Source: Nonomuraea fuscirosea | Lineage (GTDB): Bacteria > Actinomycetota > Actinomycetes > Streptosporangiales > Streptosporangiaceae | DNA length: 64,000 bases | Assembly (NCBI RefSeq): GCF_003001935.1 | Contig: NZ_PVNG01000015.1 | Coordinates: 270,358 to 334,357 of the forward strand | Direction: 5' to 3' | Part shown: in pieces, positions 7,535 through 14,993 of the stretch | How positions within the stretch are numbered: the stretch's first letter is position 1 | Layout: the number at the start of each line of letters is the position of its first letter | Notes under the pieces: model-generated | Seen by the model: only the letters and a program-made list of their open reading frames with translations | The model's database searches: none | What the model was told of the DNA's origin: nothing | Translations under genes and position numbers: made by a program

Positions 7535-9085
7535 TCAGGCGGAGCGCAGGGTCGGGTGGACGGCGTAGGCCGGTGATGGGCGGCGGCCGGGACCGGTGCG
7601 GGGTGGTTCGGGTTCTCGGCGGATCCAGCCGAGTTGTTCCAGGAGGTCGAGGGCTGGTTCTAGCTCGGTGACCTTGCGGAAGCGGTTGCGGGGTAGGGCG
7701 GTGAAGGCTTCGCGTACGGTGAAGCGGGCCGTCCCAGTGCGGTGGAGCCAGGCGTGGACGACGCGGGCGGCTTCGAGGTCGGGGTCGGCGCCCATGGCGT
7801 CGAAGGTGGCCAGGGCGTGGGCGGTGAAGTACTGGCCGAGGGTGATGGCGGCGTTGACGGTGTCGGTGGTGATCGGACGGCGGAAGGCGGAGTCCACGTC
7901 GGTGGCCAGGTGGATGAGGCCGGCGATGCGCATGACGGCGCCGTCGAACTTGCCGGCCCAGTCGGTGATGTGGCCGAGGTCGCCGGAGTCCGGGCGCAGG
8001 CGGCGTTCGGTGGCGCGGCGGTGCTCGGTGAAGACCTCGGCTGCCTCGGTGGTCAGGGTGAGGCGAGCCGGGTCGTGCCACTCGTACATGCCGATGGTGA
8101 GGCGTTGCAGGTTGGCGTCGTAGCGGCTCGTGATGTGCTCGGGCACGGGCGCTGAGTCCACGCGCCGGTAGCCGACGTTGGACTTCGGGAGGCTGTAGAG
8201 GATGCGCCCGAGCAGGCCCTTGCCGCGGAAGCCGGGCATGGTGGCGATGTCCGAGACGATCTCCGGCTGTACGGCCAGGCCCATGGTCAGGGCGGCGTTG
8301 TCGGCGCGTTCGCTGCGGCCTCGGCGGTCGATGATGAGTGGGTCTCCGGCGTGGCCTTTGAGGAACAGGTCGAGGTTGGGCGTGCCGGAGTAACGGCCGG
8401 CGAGGGTGGCGAAGATGCCGCCCTCGGCCGAGAGGACGGCCAGGCGTCCGCCCTGTTCGACCAGAAGGCTTGCCGCCGTCTCCGGGGTGATGTCGTCGGC
8501 CATGAGGCGCGGCTTGACGGGCACCTTGATGTCTTCCACGGCCAGGGCGGCGCTCTGGGCCTCGGCGATGGCTTCCGGTGCTGCCTCTCCGCGTGCCGTT
8601 CCTGCACTTCGTGCTGCCTTCTCAGCGACTTCGACGGCCAGGCGGCGGGCTACTTCGGCCTCGGTGATCTGTGGCGTGATGCGGTCCACCAGGACGTTCT
8701 CCGCACGGGTCAGCGGTGCGGTCATGGCGCGGAAGACGGCGGACTTGCGGGAGCCCGGTGGCATGGCGACCAGGACGAACAGGTTGACGGGTTCGATCCA
8801 GGAGCCGCGCACGTTGACCACGGCGCGTCCGCCTGCGGCGGTGGACAGGGCGGCCAGGGCGACGCAGCCGGCCAGGTCGGTCGGGGTCTGCGTCTCCTCG
8901 GCGACGGCGCTGATGTGGTCGGCGACCCAGGCCGGGAGCGCGTGGACCGGGGAGGGCGGCAGGTCGCCGCGCTGGCCGAGTGGGGCGGGCGCCTCCCAGG
9001 GCGTGGGTGGGTGGTGCAGGTCGGTGAGCTGTTGGGTGGCGTTGCAGGTGTTCAGGATGGCCTCAGCGGTGGTGGCGGTGGTCAA
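7535..9085 (-). CDS. DUF3987-type replication protein (YfjI-like) of the AICE
   Basis: A 516-residue protein related to DUF3987/YfjI helicase-like proteins that accompany prim-pol genes in actinomycete elements. It has a Walker A-like VAMPPGSRKSAVFRA near residue 100, a long helical insert rich in Ala/Glu, AEGGIFATLAGRYSG and LDLFLKGHAGDPLIIDRRGR, then a C-terminal winged-helix (FTVREAFTALPRNRF). The TTG at 9085 was chosen for its GGAGGA site and its overlap with the end of the prim-pol gene. With prim-pol it probably forms the element's replication unit in place of a RepSA-type initiator. The exact activity is inferred. Confidence 0.8.
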   Translation of the reverse strand: MTTATTAEAILNTCNATQQLTDLHHPPTPWEAPAPLGQRGDLPPSPVHALPAWVADHISAVAEETQTPTDLAGCVALAALSTAAGGRAVVNVRGSWIEPVNLFVLVAMPPGSRKSAVFRAMTAPLTRAENVLVDRITPQITEAEVARRLAVEVAEKAARSAGTARGEAAPEAIAEAQSAALAVEDIKVPVKPRLMADDITPETAASLLVEQGGRLAVLSAEGGIFATLAGRYSGTPNLDLFLKGHAGDPLIIDRRGRSERADNAALTMGLAVQPEIVSDIATMPGFRGKGLLGRILYSLPKSNVGYRRVDSAPVPEHITSRYDANLQRLTIGMYEWHDPARLTLTTEAAEVFTEHRRATERRLRPDSGDLGHITDWAGKFDGAVMRIAGLIHLATDVDSAFRRPITTDTVNAAITLGQYFTAHALATFDAMGADPDLEAARVVHAWLHRTGTARFTVREAFTALPRNRFRKVTELEPALDLLEQLGWIRREPEPPRTGPGRRPSPAYAVHPTLRSA

Positions 9086-9990
9086 GCGGCTGTCCTCCGG
9101 GGTCGGCGGTGTCCGCTGTCGAGTCCGGAGCGGATGGTGGTGAAGGCTTCGCGCAGGTCGAGGCCGGTGGCTTCGGCGGCGTTCAGCAGGCACGCCTCGG
9201 CGAGGGCGCGCGGGAGTAGGCCGGCGGCGATGAGCTGGCCGAGGGCGAAGGCGGCGAGGTTGAGCATGGTGTTGCGGGTGCCGGGGACGGCGTCCAGGAC
9301 GCGTTGGATCTCTCCGCGTAGCGCGGCCAGGGCATAGCCGGCGGCTCGGTCTCCGCCGCAGGCGTTCAGCACCGCGCCCGCTGAGCTGACTGACGGCTGG
9401 GTGGTGAGGTGGTCGGCGAGCCACGAAGGGAGTGGGGCCGGTGGTGGGTCGTGCAGGACGTCGTAGGAGCCGGTGCCGTCCGGCAGCGTGACGGTGCTGC
9501 CGGGGGCGACGACGTAGCCGCCCCGAGCGCGGGTGTCGATCTTCCAGCCGAGCTTTCCTGCGGTGTTACGCAGGTCGCGGTCGGTGGGTGCGGTGAAGTA
9601 CAGGTGGATGCCGCCGCGCCGGGTGCGGACCATGAACGTCTCCAGCGGCAGCGGCTGGCCTGCCTTCTCGCAGAGCACGGCCAGGACGTCGGAGCCGTCG
9701 TTGACGCCGGGCCGGGCCCAGGCGGCGGGCGGGTGCTCGTCGGGTTTGGGGACGTCCAGATCGAGGACGACCAGGTTGGACGGGCCGCAGGCGATGCCGA
9801 TGTTGAACGGGCCGCGCGTCCACATGTCGTGGATGAGGGCGGGGTCGGTGGTGGCGTGCGTCTCCCATGCGGTGAATCCGGGTAGCGGGCGCTTGTCGTG
9901 CGGGGCGAGCGGGAAGACGTGCCAGCCGCGGGCTGCGGCGGCCAGGGCGTAGCGGGTGAGGTCGCGCATGCGGGTCTCCTGGGCGGTCAT
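9082..9990 (-). CDS. Bifunctional DNA primase/polymerase (prim-pol)
   Basis: A 302-residue prim-pol protein. The start MRDLTRYALAAAARGWHVFP and PHDKRPLPGFTAWETHAT are the family's hallmark N terminus. The catalytic motif is VVLDLDVPK (DLD metal ligands), followed by VRTRRGGIHLYFTAP, which holds the second acidic/His motif, and the DTRARGGYVVAPGS loop. It would synthesise and extend primers at the element's origin. The ATG at 9990 overlaps the preceding TGA as TGATG, and its end overlaps the DUF3987 start, so the three genes are coupled. Confidence 0.9.
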   Translation of the reverse strand: MTAQETRMRDLTRYALAAAARGWHVFPLAPHDKRPLPGFTAWETHATTDPALIHDMWTRGPFNIGIACGPSNLVVLDLDVPKPDEHPPAAWARPGVNDGSDVLAVLCEKAGQPLPLETFMVRTRRGGIHLYFTAPTDRDLRNTAGKLGWKIDTRARGGYVVAPGSTVTLPDGTGSYDVLHDPPPAPLPSWLADHLTTQPSVSSAGAVLNACGGDRAAGYALAALRGEIQRVLDAVPGTRNTMLNLAAFALGQLIAAGLLPRALAEACLLNAAEATGLDLREAFTTIRSGLDSGHRRPRRTAA

Positions 9991-10202
9991 CAGCGATCGC
10001 GGTACAGGCGGCGGACGTGGGTGTAGAGCTGCCAGCCGAGGCGGGGCCGCTTGCCGGTGCCGTCGCAGGCGCGGCAGGTGCGGCTCCTGCGGCTGTCGCG
10101 GCAGCGGGTGCAGCGGCCCCAGGGCGACGCGAGGCACACGATGATGTAGCTGAGAGTGACGAACGGTAGGCAGGTGGCGAGAAGGGCGATGGCGTGGTCC
10201 AT
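9990..10202 (-). CDS. Small membrane/zinc-ribbon protein
   Basis: 70 residues: one N-terminal hydrophobic helix (IALLATCLPFVTLSYIIVCL), then a zinc-ribbon-like CTRC..CRAC with GTGKRPRLG. Such short proteins lie just upstream of prim-pol genes in actinomycete elements. Coupled by TGATG to prim-pol. Function unknown. Confidence 0.7.
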   Translation of the reverse strand: MDHAIALLATCLPFVTLSYIIVCLASPWGRCTRCRDSRRSRTCRACDGTGKRPRLGWQLYTHVRRLYRDR

Positions 10203-10239
10203 GGGGCCTCCAGGGCCGTTTCCAGGGTTTTCGCAGGTC

Positions 10240-10330
10240 GGGCTCTAGGCGCTAGAGCCCAGGTAGAACAGGGATTCGGGCTCTAGGGGAGCCTCTAGAC
10301 CTAGAGGGGTGCGCCTCTAGGTCTAGAGGC
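10240..10330. repeat. Cluster of CTAGAG inverted repeats; possible transfer (clt) locus
   Basis: In 91 bases: GGGCTCTAG (10240-10248) faces CTAGAGCCC (10252-10260) across three bases; GGGCTCTAGGGG starts at 10278; GCCTCTAGACCTAGAGG (10291-10307) faces its exact complement CCTCTAGGTCTAGAGGC (10314-10330) across six bases. Seven CTCTAG/CTAGAG units in all. It lies between the 3' end of the FtsK-like gene and the next gene, the position where TraB-binding clt repeats lie in Streptomyces plasmids (family knowledge). An operator or replication iteron is the alternative. Confidence 0.65.
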
Positions 10331-10342
10331 GATCGGCGAGGG

Positions 10343-12523
10343 CTACGACGCCTTTCCCTTGTCGCGCTGAGTGATGGCGGTGGTGATGTCGTCGCGGGCG
10401 ATGCCGATGCGGTTGGCGCCCTTGCCGCCGCTCTCCGGCGTGCCCCAGACCTGCATCGTGCGCACGCCGTACGGCTTGAGCGCGGTGGTGAGCTGGGCCG
10501 TCTTCGCGCCGCCCTCAAGCGCCGCCCACGCGCCGTAGGCGTCGGGCCGCAGCTCGGCCAGGCGATCCACGACGGTCTCGTTCCAGACCTTGGCCTCGGA
10601 CGGCGGGACCACGGCGAGGATGTCGGCCAGCAGGTCGAAGCTGGGCGCGGCCTGCTCGGGCGTTTCGCCGAGCGCGTGGCCGCTGAGCGTTCCACGCGCC
10701 TTGCGCAGCGCGTACGCCCGGTCGGCGATGAGCTGGGTCTCCGGCGTGTTGAGGTACGCGGCCTTGACCACCTTGGGCATCGGCGTCGCGCCGACCAGGT
10801 ACCCGGTGCCGGCGTCCTTCTCCGGTACGAACACCGTGGCGCGGATGCCGTTCTTGTACGCCGAGGTGCCGAGGATCATGTCGTTCTCCAACTGGCCGGC
10901 CACCCGCAGGCAGAAGCGGATGGAGACGTTCGCGGAGATGCCGGTGGGCAGGCTGTCCCGGTCCGGGCGCTGGGTGGCCAGGATCAGGACGACGCCCAGG
11001 GCGCGGCCCAGCTTGATGATGAACTCGGCGTCATCGCCTGCCTTGTCGCCGTACTCAGGATGGGCGAACAAGTTCTGGCACTCGTCGATGATGCACACCA
11101 GCGGATGCAGGCCCAGCGAGCGCTTGTCGGCGATCTGGCGGGTGATGCGCTTGTCCGGGCACAGGTCCGCGGGCAGCGCTTTGAGCGCGGCCGAGCGGCG
11201 CATGACCTCCTTGCGCAGCAGGGTGAGCGAGTCGGCGGCGTAGGCGATGGCCTCGTCCTCGATGCCGGAGACGTAGCGGTGGCAGACCTTGTCGTACGGG
11301 TCCAGGTCGCCGGTGCCTTTGAGCTCGTGGAACCACGCCTCCACCGTGGCGTCGAGGACGATGCCGGCGGCCAGCTCGCGAATGGATGAGGTCTTGCCTT
11401 GGCCGGGCTGGGAGCCGATCAGCACGTTGTGCTGGATCAGCGGCACCGTGACCAGGCGTCCGCGCGGGTCGTTGCCGAACGGAACGCCCTTGAACACGTC
11501 GTGCGAACTGGCTCGCTTGAGCGGAGACCGTACGACCGTCTTGGACAGGTCCTTGTCACCGACCCACAGGATCAGCCGTCCCTCGTGGACGGAGGGGTCG
11601 CCCTCGGGCCAGATGCAGCCCAGCGGGCGGCGCAGCGCACCGGAGAGCTGCTTGCGCCTGTCCAGTACGTCGGCCACGGTGACGCCGTACGGCAGGTCGA
11701 TGTCGGCCCGCCAGCCGGGGCCGTCCCGGGTGATCGGGGCGACGAACCGGATGGCGTCCTTCGGGTTCTTGGACAGGGCCTGCGTGATGCCGGCGATGCC
11801 GAGCACGCTCAGCGCGCGGACCACGATGTCGCTGGTGAGCTTCTCCACCTCGGACGCCATCACCGCGCGGTTGATCAGCGGCCGGTCGGCGGGCTTGCCG
11901 AGGATGCCCAGCAGAGCCACGGCCACGGCGAGCATTCCCCACTGGGCGGCGGTGGGCTGATTGACCGTGACGACGGCCAGGACCAGCAGCCCCAGCAGGA
12001 TGAGCCCGGTCATCCAGCCGCGCGCCCGGACACGGATGTCGCGTTGCCTGCTCAACTTCAGGTACCCGTCGTAGTCGGACTTGCGGACGGCGGCGATGCG
12101 CGCAGGCTCGCCTTTGAGGTCGAACGTCCACCGCACGAACCCGCTCACCAGGCGGACCAAGCCGAGCGGAGCGCGGGCGACGAGCCGTCCGGCGTAGAGC
12201 GGTGTGCGAACGAGCTGGTAGCTGGCCACGTGCGCGTAGTGGAGGCCGGCCCACCTCAACGTCTCGATGGCCTCCGCGCGGGAGCGCAGCCACAGTGGGA
12301 TGATCGGCTGGCGGGTGGTCGCCTTGCGCTCCAGGCTGGCCCGCCAGTCCGTACGGGACGGACCGGGCTGGTCCACCCTGAGCACCTCGCCCTCAAGGAC
12401 GGGCGGCTCCGGCTCGGACCGGCGGCCGGACCGCGCGGCGTTGAGGTCGACGATGTCCGCGCCCTTGTCGTCCGGCTGATCGTCTTTCGAGTCGTGGTTG
12501 GGGTCGTCCGGTGGCTGCGTCAT
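10343..12523 (-). CDS. FtsK/SpoIIIE-type DNA translocase (TraB-like)
   Basis: Probable conjugative DNA pump: in actinomycete elements one FtsK-like hexamer moves double-stranded DNA between mycelia. 726 residues. The N terminus is charged; two transmembrane helices lie at about 168-215 (MTGLILLGLLVLAVVTV and GMLAVAVALLGILG). The motor has Walker A GSQPGQGKTSS and Walker B LVCIIDECQ, followed by LGVVLILATQRPDRDSLP. The last 100 residues resemble a winged-helix recognition domain (WAALEGGAKTAQLTTALKPY), as expected for reading the CTAGAG cluster immediately downstream. Start overlaps the preceding gene's end (ATGA). Confidence 0.92.
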   Translation of the reverse strand: MTQPPDDPNHDSKDDQPDDKGADIVDLNAARSGRRSEPEPPVLEGEVLRVDQPGPSRTDWRASLERKATTRQPIIPLWLRSRAEAIETLRWAGLHYAHVASYQLVRTPLYAGRLVARAPLGLVRLVSGFVRWTFDLKGEPARIAAVRKSDYDGYLKLSRQRDIRVRARGWMTGLILLGLLVLAVVTVNQPTAAQWGMLAVAVALLGILGKPADRPLINRAVMASEVEKLTSDIVVRALSVLGIAGITQALSKNPKDAIRFVAPITRDGPGWRADIDLPYGVTVADVLDRRKQLSGALRRPLGCIWPEGDPSVHEGRLILWVGDKDLSKTVVRSPLKRASSHDVFKGVPFGNDPRGRLVTVPLIQHNVLIGSQPGQGKTSSIRELAAGIVLDATVEAWFHELKGTGDLDPYDKVCHRYVSGIEDEAIAYAADSLTLLRKEVMRRSAALKALPADLCPDKRITRQIADKRSLGLHPLVCIIDECQNLFAHPEYGDKAGDDAEFIIKLGRALGVVLILATQRPDRDSLPTGISANVSIRFCLRVAGQLENDMILGTSAYKNGIRATVFVPEKDAGTGYLVGATPMPKVVKAAYLNTPETQLIADRAYALRKARGTLSGHALGETPEQAAPSFDLLADILAVVPPSEAKVWNETVVDRLAELRPDAYGAWAALEGGAKTAQLTTALKPYGVRTMQVWGTPESGGKGANRIGIARDDITTAITQRDKGKAS

Positions 12524-12846
12524 GATGAAGGAACCTCTGCTGTCTGAAGGGCGGTGGAGTGCTGGGGCGCGGTCGTTGTCTTGGCGGATGAGGCCGCGTC
12601 CCAGTCGGCGGTCTGAGCGGTCGAGGTGCGGTCGGACCGCTTCTTCTCGTGAGCGGTCGGTACGTGCGGTCCGTCCGCCTGTGCGGTCAGGGCCAGCAGC
12701 TCGGCGAGCAGCATGGCGGTGATGGCCTGGTGGTGGTCGAACAGTCGTCCCGGGCGGCCGGTGACCGTCCAGCCGCCTTCGCGGAGTTCGGCCGTGTTCG
12801 GGCAGGCGTCCGAGGTCATGTGCGTGTCGGTGATGGTGAGGCCCAT
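12520..12846 (-). CDS. Hypothetical AICE protein
   Basis: 108 residues with no recognised domain. A central helix (HHQAITAMLLAELLALTAQ) is flanked by a polar N terminus and a Ser/Thr/Ala-rich tail. It is supported mainly by context: its start overlaps the DUF2637 stop (TGATG) and its stop overlaps the FtsK-like start (ATGA), so it is co-translated with the transfer genes. Confidence 0.65.
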   Translation of the reverse strand: MGLTITDTHMTSDACPNTAELREGGWTVTGRPGRLFDHHQAITAMLLAELLALTAQADGPHVPTAHEKKRSDRTSTAQTADWDAASSAKTTTAPQHSTALQTAEVPSS

Positions 12847-13793
12847 CAGGCGGCTTCTCCTTCCAGTACCTCCGCTTTGAGCCGGGTCAGGAGCGCGCTC
12901 GCGCGGTCGGTGGAGATGCTCTGGCCGGTGTTGCGGATGGCGTCGCGGAGGCGGTCACGGGTCAGGGGCTGGCCTTGTGCGGCCAGGTTGGCGGCGATGT
13001 GCCGTCCCAGAGGCATGAGGTCTCCTACGTTCGGCGTGGGCGTCGATCGCGTACGCCGCTTGCGGTGCTTCGGCGGTGCGGGTGGCAGGGCGGCCCGCGT
13101 CGGTTCGGGCGGTGGAATCTCCAGGTGCTTGGGTGTGAGTTCGCCGAGGCGGTACAGGGCGCGCTCGCGCCTGGTCGCCCTCCAGCGCCATAGCCGGCCG
13201 TACCGGTCCTGCAGCTCTGTCTTGGCGAGGATGCGTTCGCGCTCCTGCCCAAGCGCCTCCGGGTAGCTGCGGATCTCCCAGAGCACCATTCGGCGCCAGA
13301 GGAAGACCGTGGCCAGCGGGGCGAGCAGCCAGCGGGAGCGGCGGATGCCGTCCATGTGGTCCGGCCTGGCCAGATCGGCGTGCTTGCGTACGACGTGCGC
13401 GCCCACCTCGACGGCGAACACCCACAGCAGCGGCAGCAGCGCGTGGGCCACGACGGCGAACCAGTCGGCTGCGCTGAGGTAGGCGGCCACGTTGAGGTAG
13501 ACCGTCGCGGCCGTCAGCGCCCACGGAATGAACCGCAGCCAGCTCAGCCGCATGCCGAGCCGGGCCAGGACGATGTCTAGCGCGGAGAACACGGCGATGC
13601 CGAGGTCTATGCCGAGTGGAACGGTCCAGGCGAACCATCCGAACGACGGCTCCGCCGCGGTGGCGACGCGCTCGAAGCTGTTGACGAACCCGAGCAGGCC
13701 GAGCGCTCCAGTGGCGATTGCGGTGATCTCTATCGCGGTGCGCTCGCCGTCGGTCAGCGGGCGCCTCATCTTCGTTGGTACGGGGCTGGTCAT
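12846..13793 (-). CDS. DUF2637 membrane protein (Spd-like)
   Basis: 315 residues. Four predicted membrane helices in the first 150 residues (ITAIATGALGLLGFVNSF; WTVPLGIDLGIAVFSALDIV; FIPWALTAATVYLNVAAYL; LLPLLWVFAVEVGAHVV) are the DUF2637 core; a basic cytosolic tail ends in a small helical/winged unit (LTRDRLRDAIRNTGQSIS). DUF2637 proteins are regular AICE passengers and are thought to help plasmid spreading. Start ATG at 13793 with GGAGGAGG seven bases upstream, overlapping the stop of the gene before it. Confidence 0.85.
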   Translation of the reverse strand: MTSPVPTKMRRPLTDGERTAIEITAIATGALGLLGFVNSFERVATAAEPSFGWFAWTVPLGIDLGIAVFSALDIVLARLGMRLSWLRFIPWALTAATVYLNVAAYLSAADWFAVVAHALLPLLWVFAVEVGAHVVRKHADLARPDHMDGIRRSRWLLAPLATVFLWRRMVLWEIRSYPEALGQERERILAKTELQDRYGRLWRWRATRRERALYRLGELTPKHLEIPPPEPTRAALPPAPPKHRKRRTRSTPTPNVGDLMPLGRHIAANLAAQGQPLTRDRLRDAIRNTGQSISTDRASALLTRLKAEVLEGEAA

Positions 13794-14152
13794 GCTGCTG
13801 CCTCCTCCGCACAGTCCGGGCACACGCCGAGGCGGTGGTCGATGGGCTGCGTCAGGCACTCGGGGCACGTACGGCCCTTGGGCGCCGCCGTCCGGGTGCG
13901 CCGGCCTGGGGTGCGCTTCGGCATGGCGAGGCGCACGTCGTACAGGTAGGCGGCTCGAACCCGAGGCGGGCCGGGAACGCGGGAGCACCACAGGACCTGC
14001 GCCTGCGGTCCCTGGTCGCCCGGCCGGAGCCCCTCGGCGGCGAGCTGGCGCAGCGTGCGCAGGTGCGGCGGGACCTTCTTCCTCGGGTGGGTGGGGATGC
14101 CGAACCGGCGGCCGGACGGGTCCCAGAGGCGGGTGCGGGTGCGGCGGGCCAT
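13790..14152 (-). CDS. RRQRL-type zinc-binding protein
   Basis: 120 residues. LRTLRQLAAEGLRPGDQ is close to the RRQRL-like helix of this actinomycete family, followed by YLYDVRLAMPKRTPGRR and a C-terminal zinc pair set CPECLTQP...GVCPDCAEE. The family is almost confined to integrative elements of actinomycetes and has no known activity. Coupled to the DUF2637 gene by an ATGA overlap and only one base after the WhiB gene. Confidence 0.75.
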   Translation of the reverse strand: MARRTRTRLWDPSGRRFGIPTHPRKKVPPHLRTLRQLAAEGLRPGDQGPQAQVLWCSRVPGPPRVRAAYLYDVRLAMPKRTPGRRTRTAAPKGRTCPECLTQPIDHRLGVCPDCAEEAAA

Positions 14153-14153
14153 G

Positions 14154-14483
14154 TCAGGCCACCTCCAGGTCTTCCGATGCGGTGGTGTGGGTGGTCAGCT
14201 CGGCGGACGTGCGGCCGGCCCAGATGCCCGAGGTCGGACGGGCCTGCCGCGCGTACAGCTCGCAGAGCCGAAGGGCCGGGCAGGTGGAGCACACGTCGCG
14301 GGCCACGGCCTCGCGGGCGGCGCGCTCCTCGGCGCTCTCGATGGTGAGGCGCGGGCCGGTGTGCAGTTCCGGGTCGTAGGTGCACTCGGGGAGCGGCGTC
14401 TCGTCGCCGCTCTGCCAGAGGGTTTCGAGGTCGGCGAGCGACATGCGCGCCGGGTGGAGCGGACGGTTCTGGGTGTAGGCCAC
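14154..14483 (-). CDS. WhiB-family iron-sulfur regulator
   Basis: 109 residues. The four cluster ligands are visible: Cys34 (LPECTYDPE), then Cys65, Cys68 and Cys74 in DVCSTCPALRLC; GIWAG is the conserved G[VI]W[GA]G turn. WhiB-like proteins bind a [4Fe-4S] cluster and pair with the sigma factor region 4 to tune transcription. It is the second gene of the AICE operon, so probably adjusts the element's own expression. The basic C-terminal tail found in many chromosomal WhiB proteins is short here. Confidence 0.9.
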   Translation of the reverse strand: MAYTQNRPLHPARMSLADLETLWQSGDETPLPECTYDPELHTGPRLTIESAEERAAREAVARDVCSTCPALRLCELYARQARPTSGIWAGRTSAELTTHTTASEDLEVA

Positions 14484-14504
14484 TGTCGGGTCTCTTTCTG
14501 GGTT

Positions 14505-14672
14505 TCAGTTGCTGACGGTCTGGATGAACCGGGTGACCGACTCGGTAGCGCTCACGAGCAGATGCGCCGCCGCCTTGACGACGGTCGCCGCGCCCTCCGG
14601 GTCCTTCAGGGCGTAGAGGGCGAGGCAGATCGTGATGACGGTCGGGAGCACCTTGCGCGGACGGACGAGCAT
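14505..14672 (-). CDS. 55-residue hydrophobic protein, first gene of the AICE operon
   Basis: Short frame from ATG at 14672 to TGA at 14505, with AGAGG seven bases upstream: MLVRPRKVLPTVITICLALY, then a helix with KDPEGAATVVKAAAHLLV. One basic N terminus and one hydrophobic helix suggest a small membrane-associated peptide. Codon use is normal for the operon, and small proteins of this kind are common at the head of AICE operons. No known function. Confidence 0.6.
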   Translation of the reverse strand: MLVRPRKVLPTVITICLALYALKDPEGAATVVKAAAHLLVSATESVTRFIQTVSN

Positions 14673-14993
14673 GTTGAGCCTCTCGGTTCTGACCTGCAGA
14701 GCAGGTACTAACAGACATAGAACATGTACAGCTACGGAGAGTCAAGTCCTAGGGACGGTTCGTGTCGGAGTCCTGCGGTCCTCGGCTCAGCCGGTCTTGC
14801 TGATCTAAGAGTTCCGCGCCGGGCGCTGCGGCAACACTGTGCTCGTGATCGGGACTGAATGCACAGGGGGTGATTTTTGGGGGTGATTCAAGCCCTGACC
14901 AGGAGAAACGCGGGCCGGGATTTCTTGGGAAAGCGGGCGTCCGACGCCGTGTTCGCGCCATGATTGCGGAGGCGATCACATGCGGAGGTGAAG
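14673..14993. promoter_or_regulatory. Divergent control region of the AICE operon
   Basis: On the minus strand TTGACT (14742-14737) and TCTATG (about 14718-14713), 18 bases apart, are a good sigma-70-type promoter for the 14672 operon. ACATAGAACATGT (14715-14727) is an inverted repeat overlapping the -10, flanked by CTAACAG; it is a plausible repressor operator. The plus-strand regulator at 14994 starts on the other side with GGAGGTG. Which protein binds here is not shown; the 14994 product is the obvious candidate. Confidence 0.55.

Noticed and set aside
8351..9337. Plus-strand frame opposite the DUF3987 and prim-pol genes
   Set aside because: Antisense shadow with Gly/Gln/Asp composition and no motif.
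13852..14745. 297-codon minus-strand frame
   Set aside because: Overlaps the WhiB and zinc-protein genes in another frame; those have clear motifs and translational coupling.
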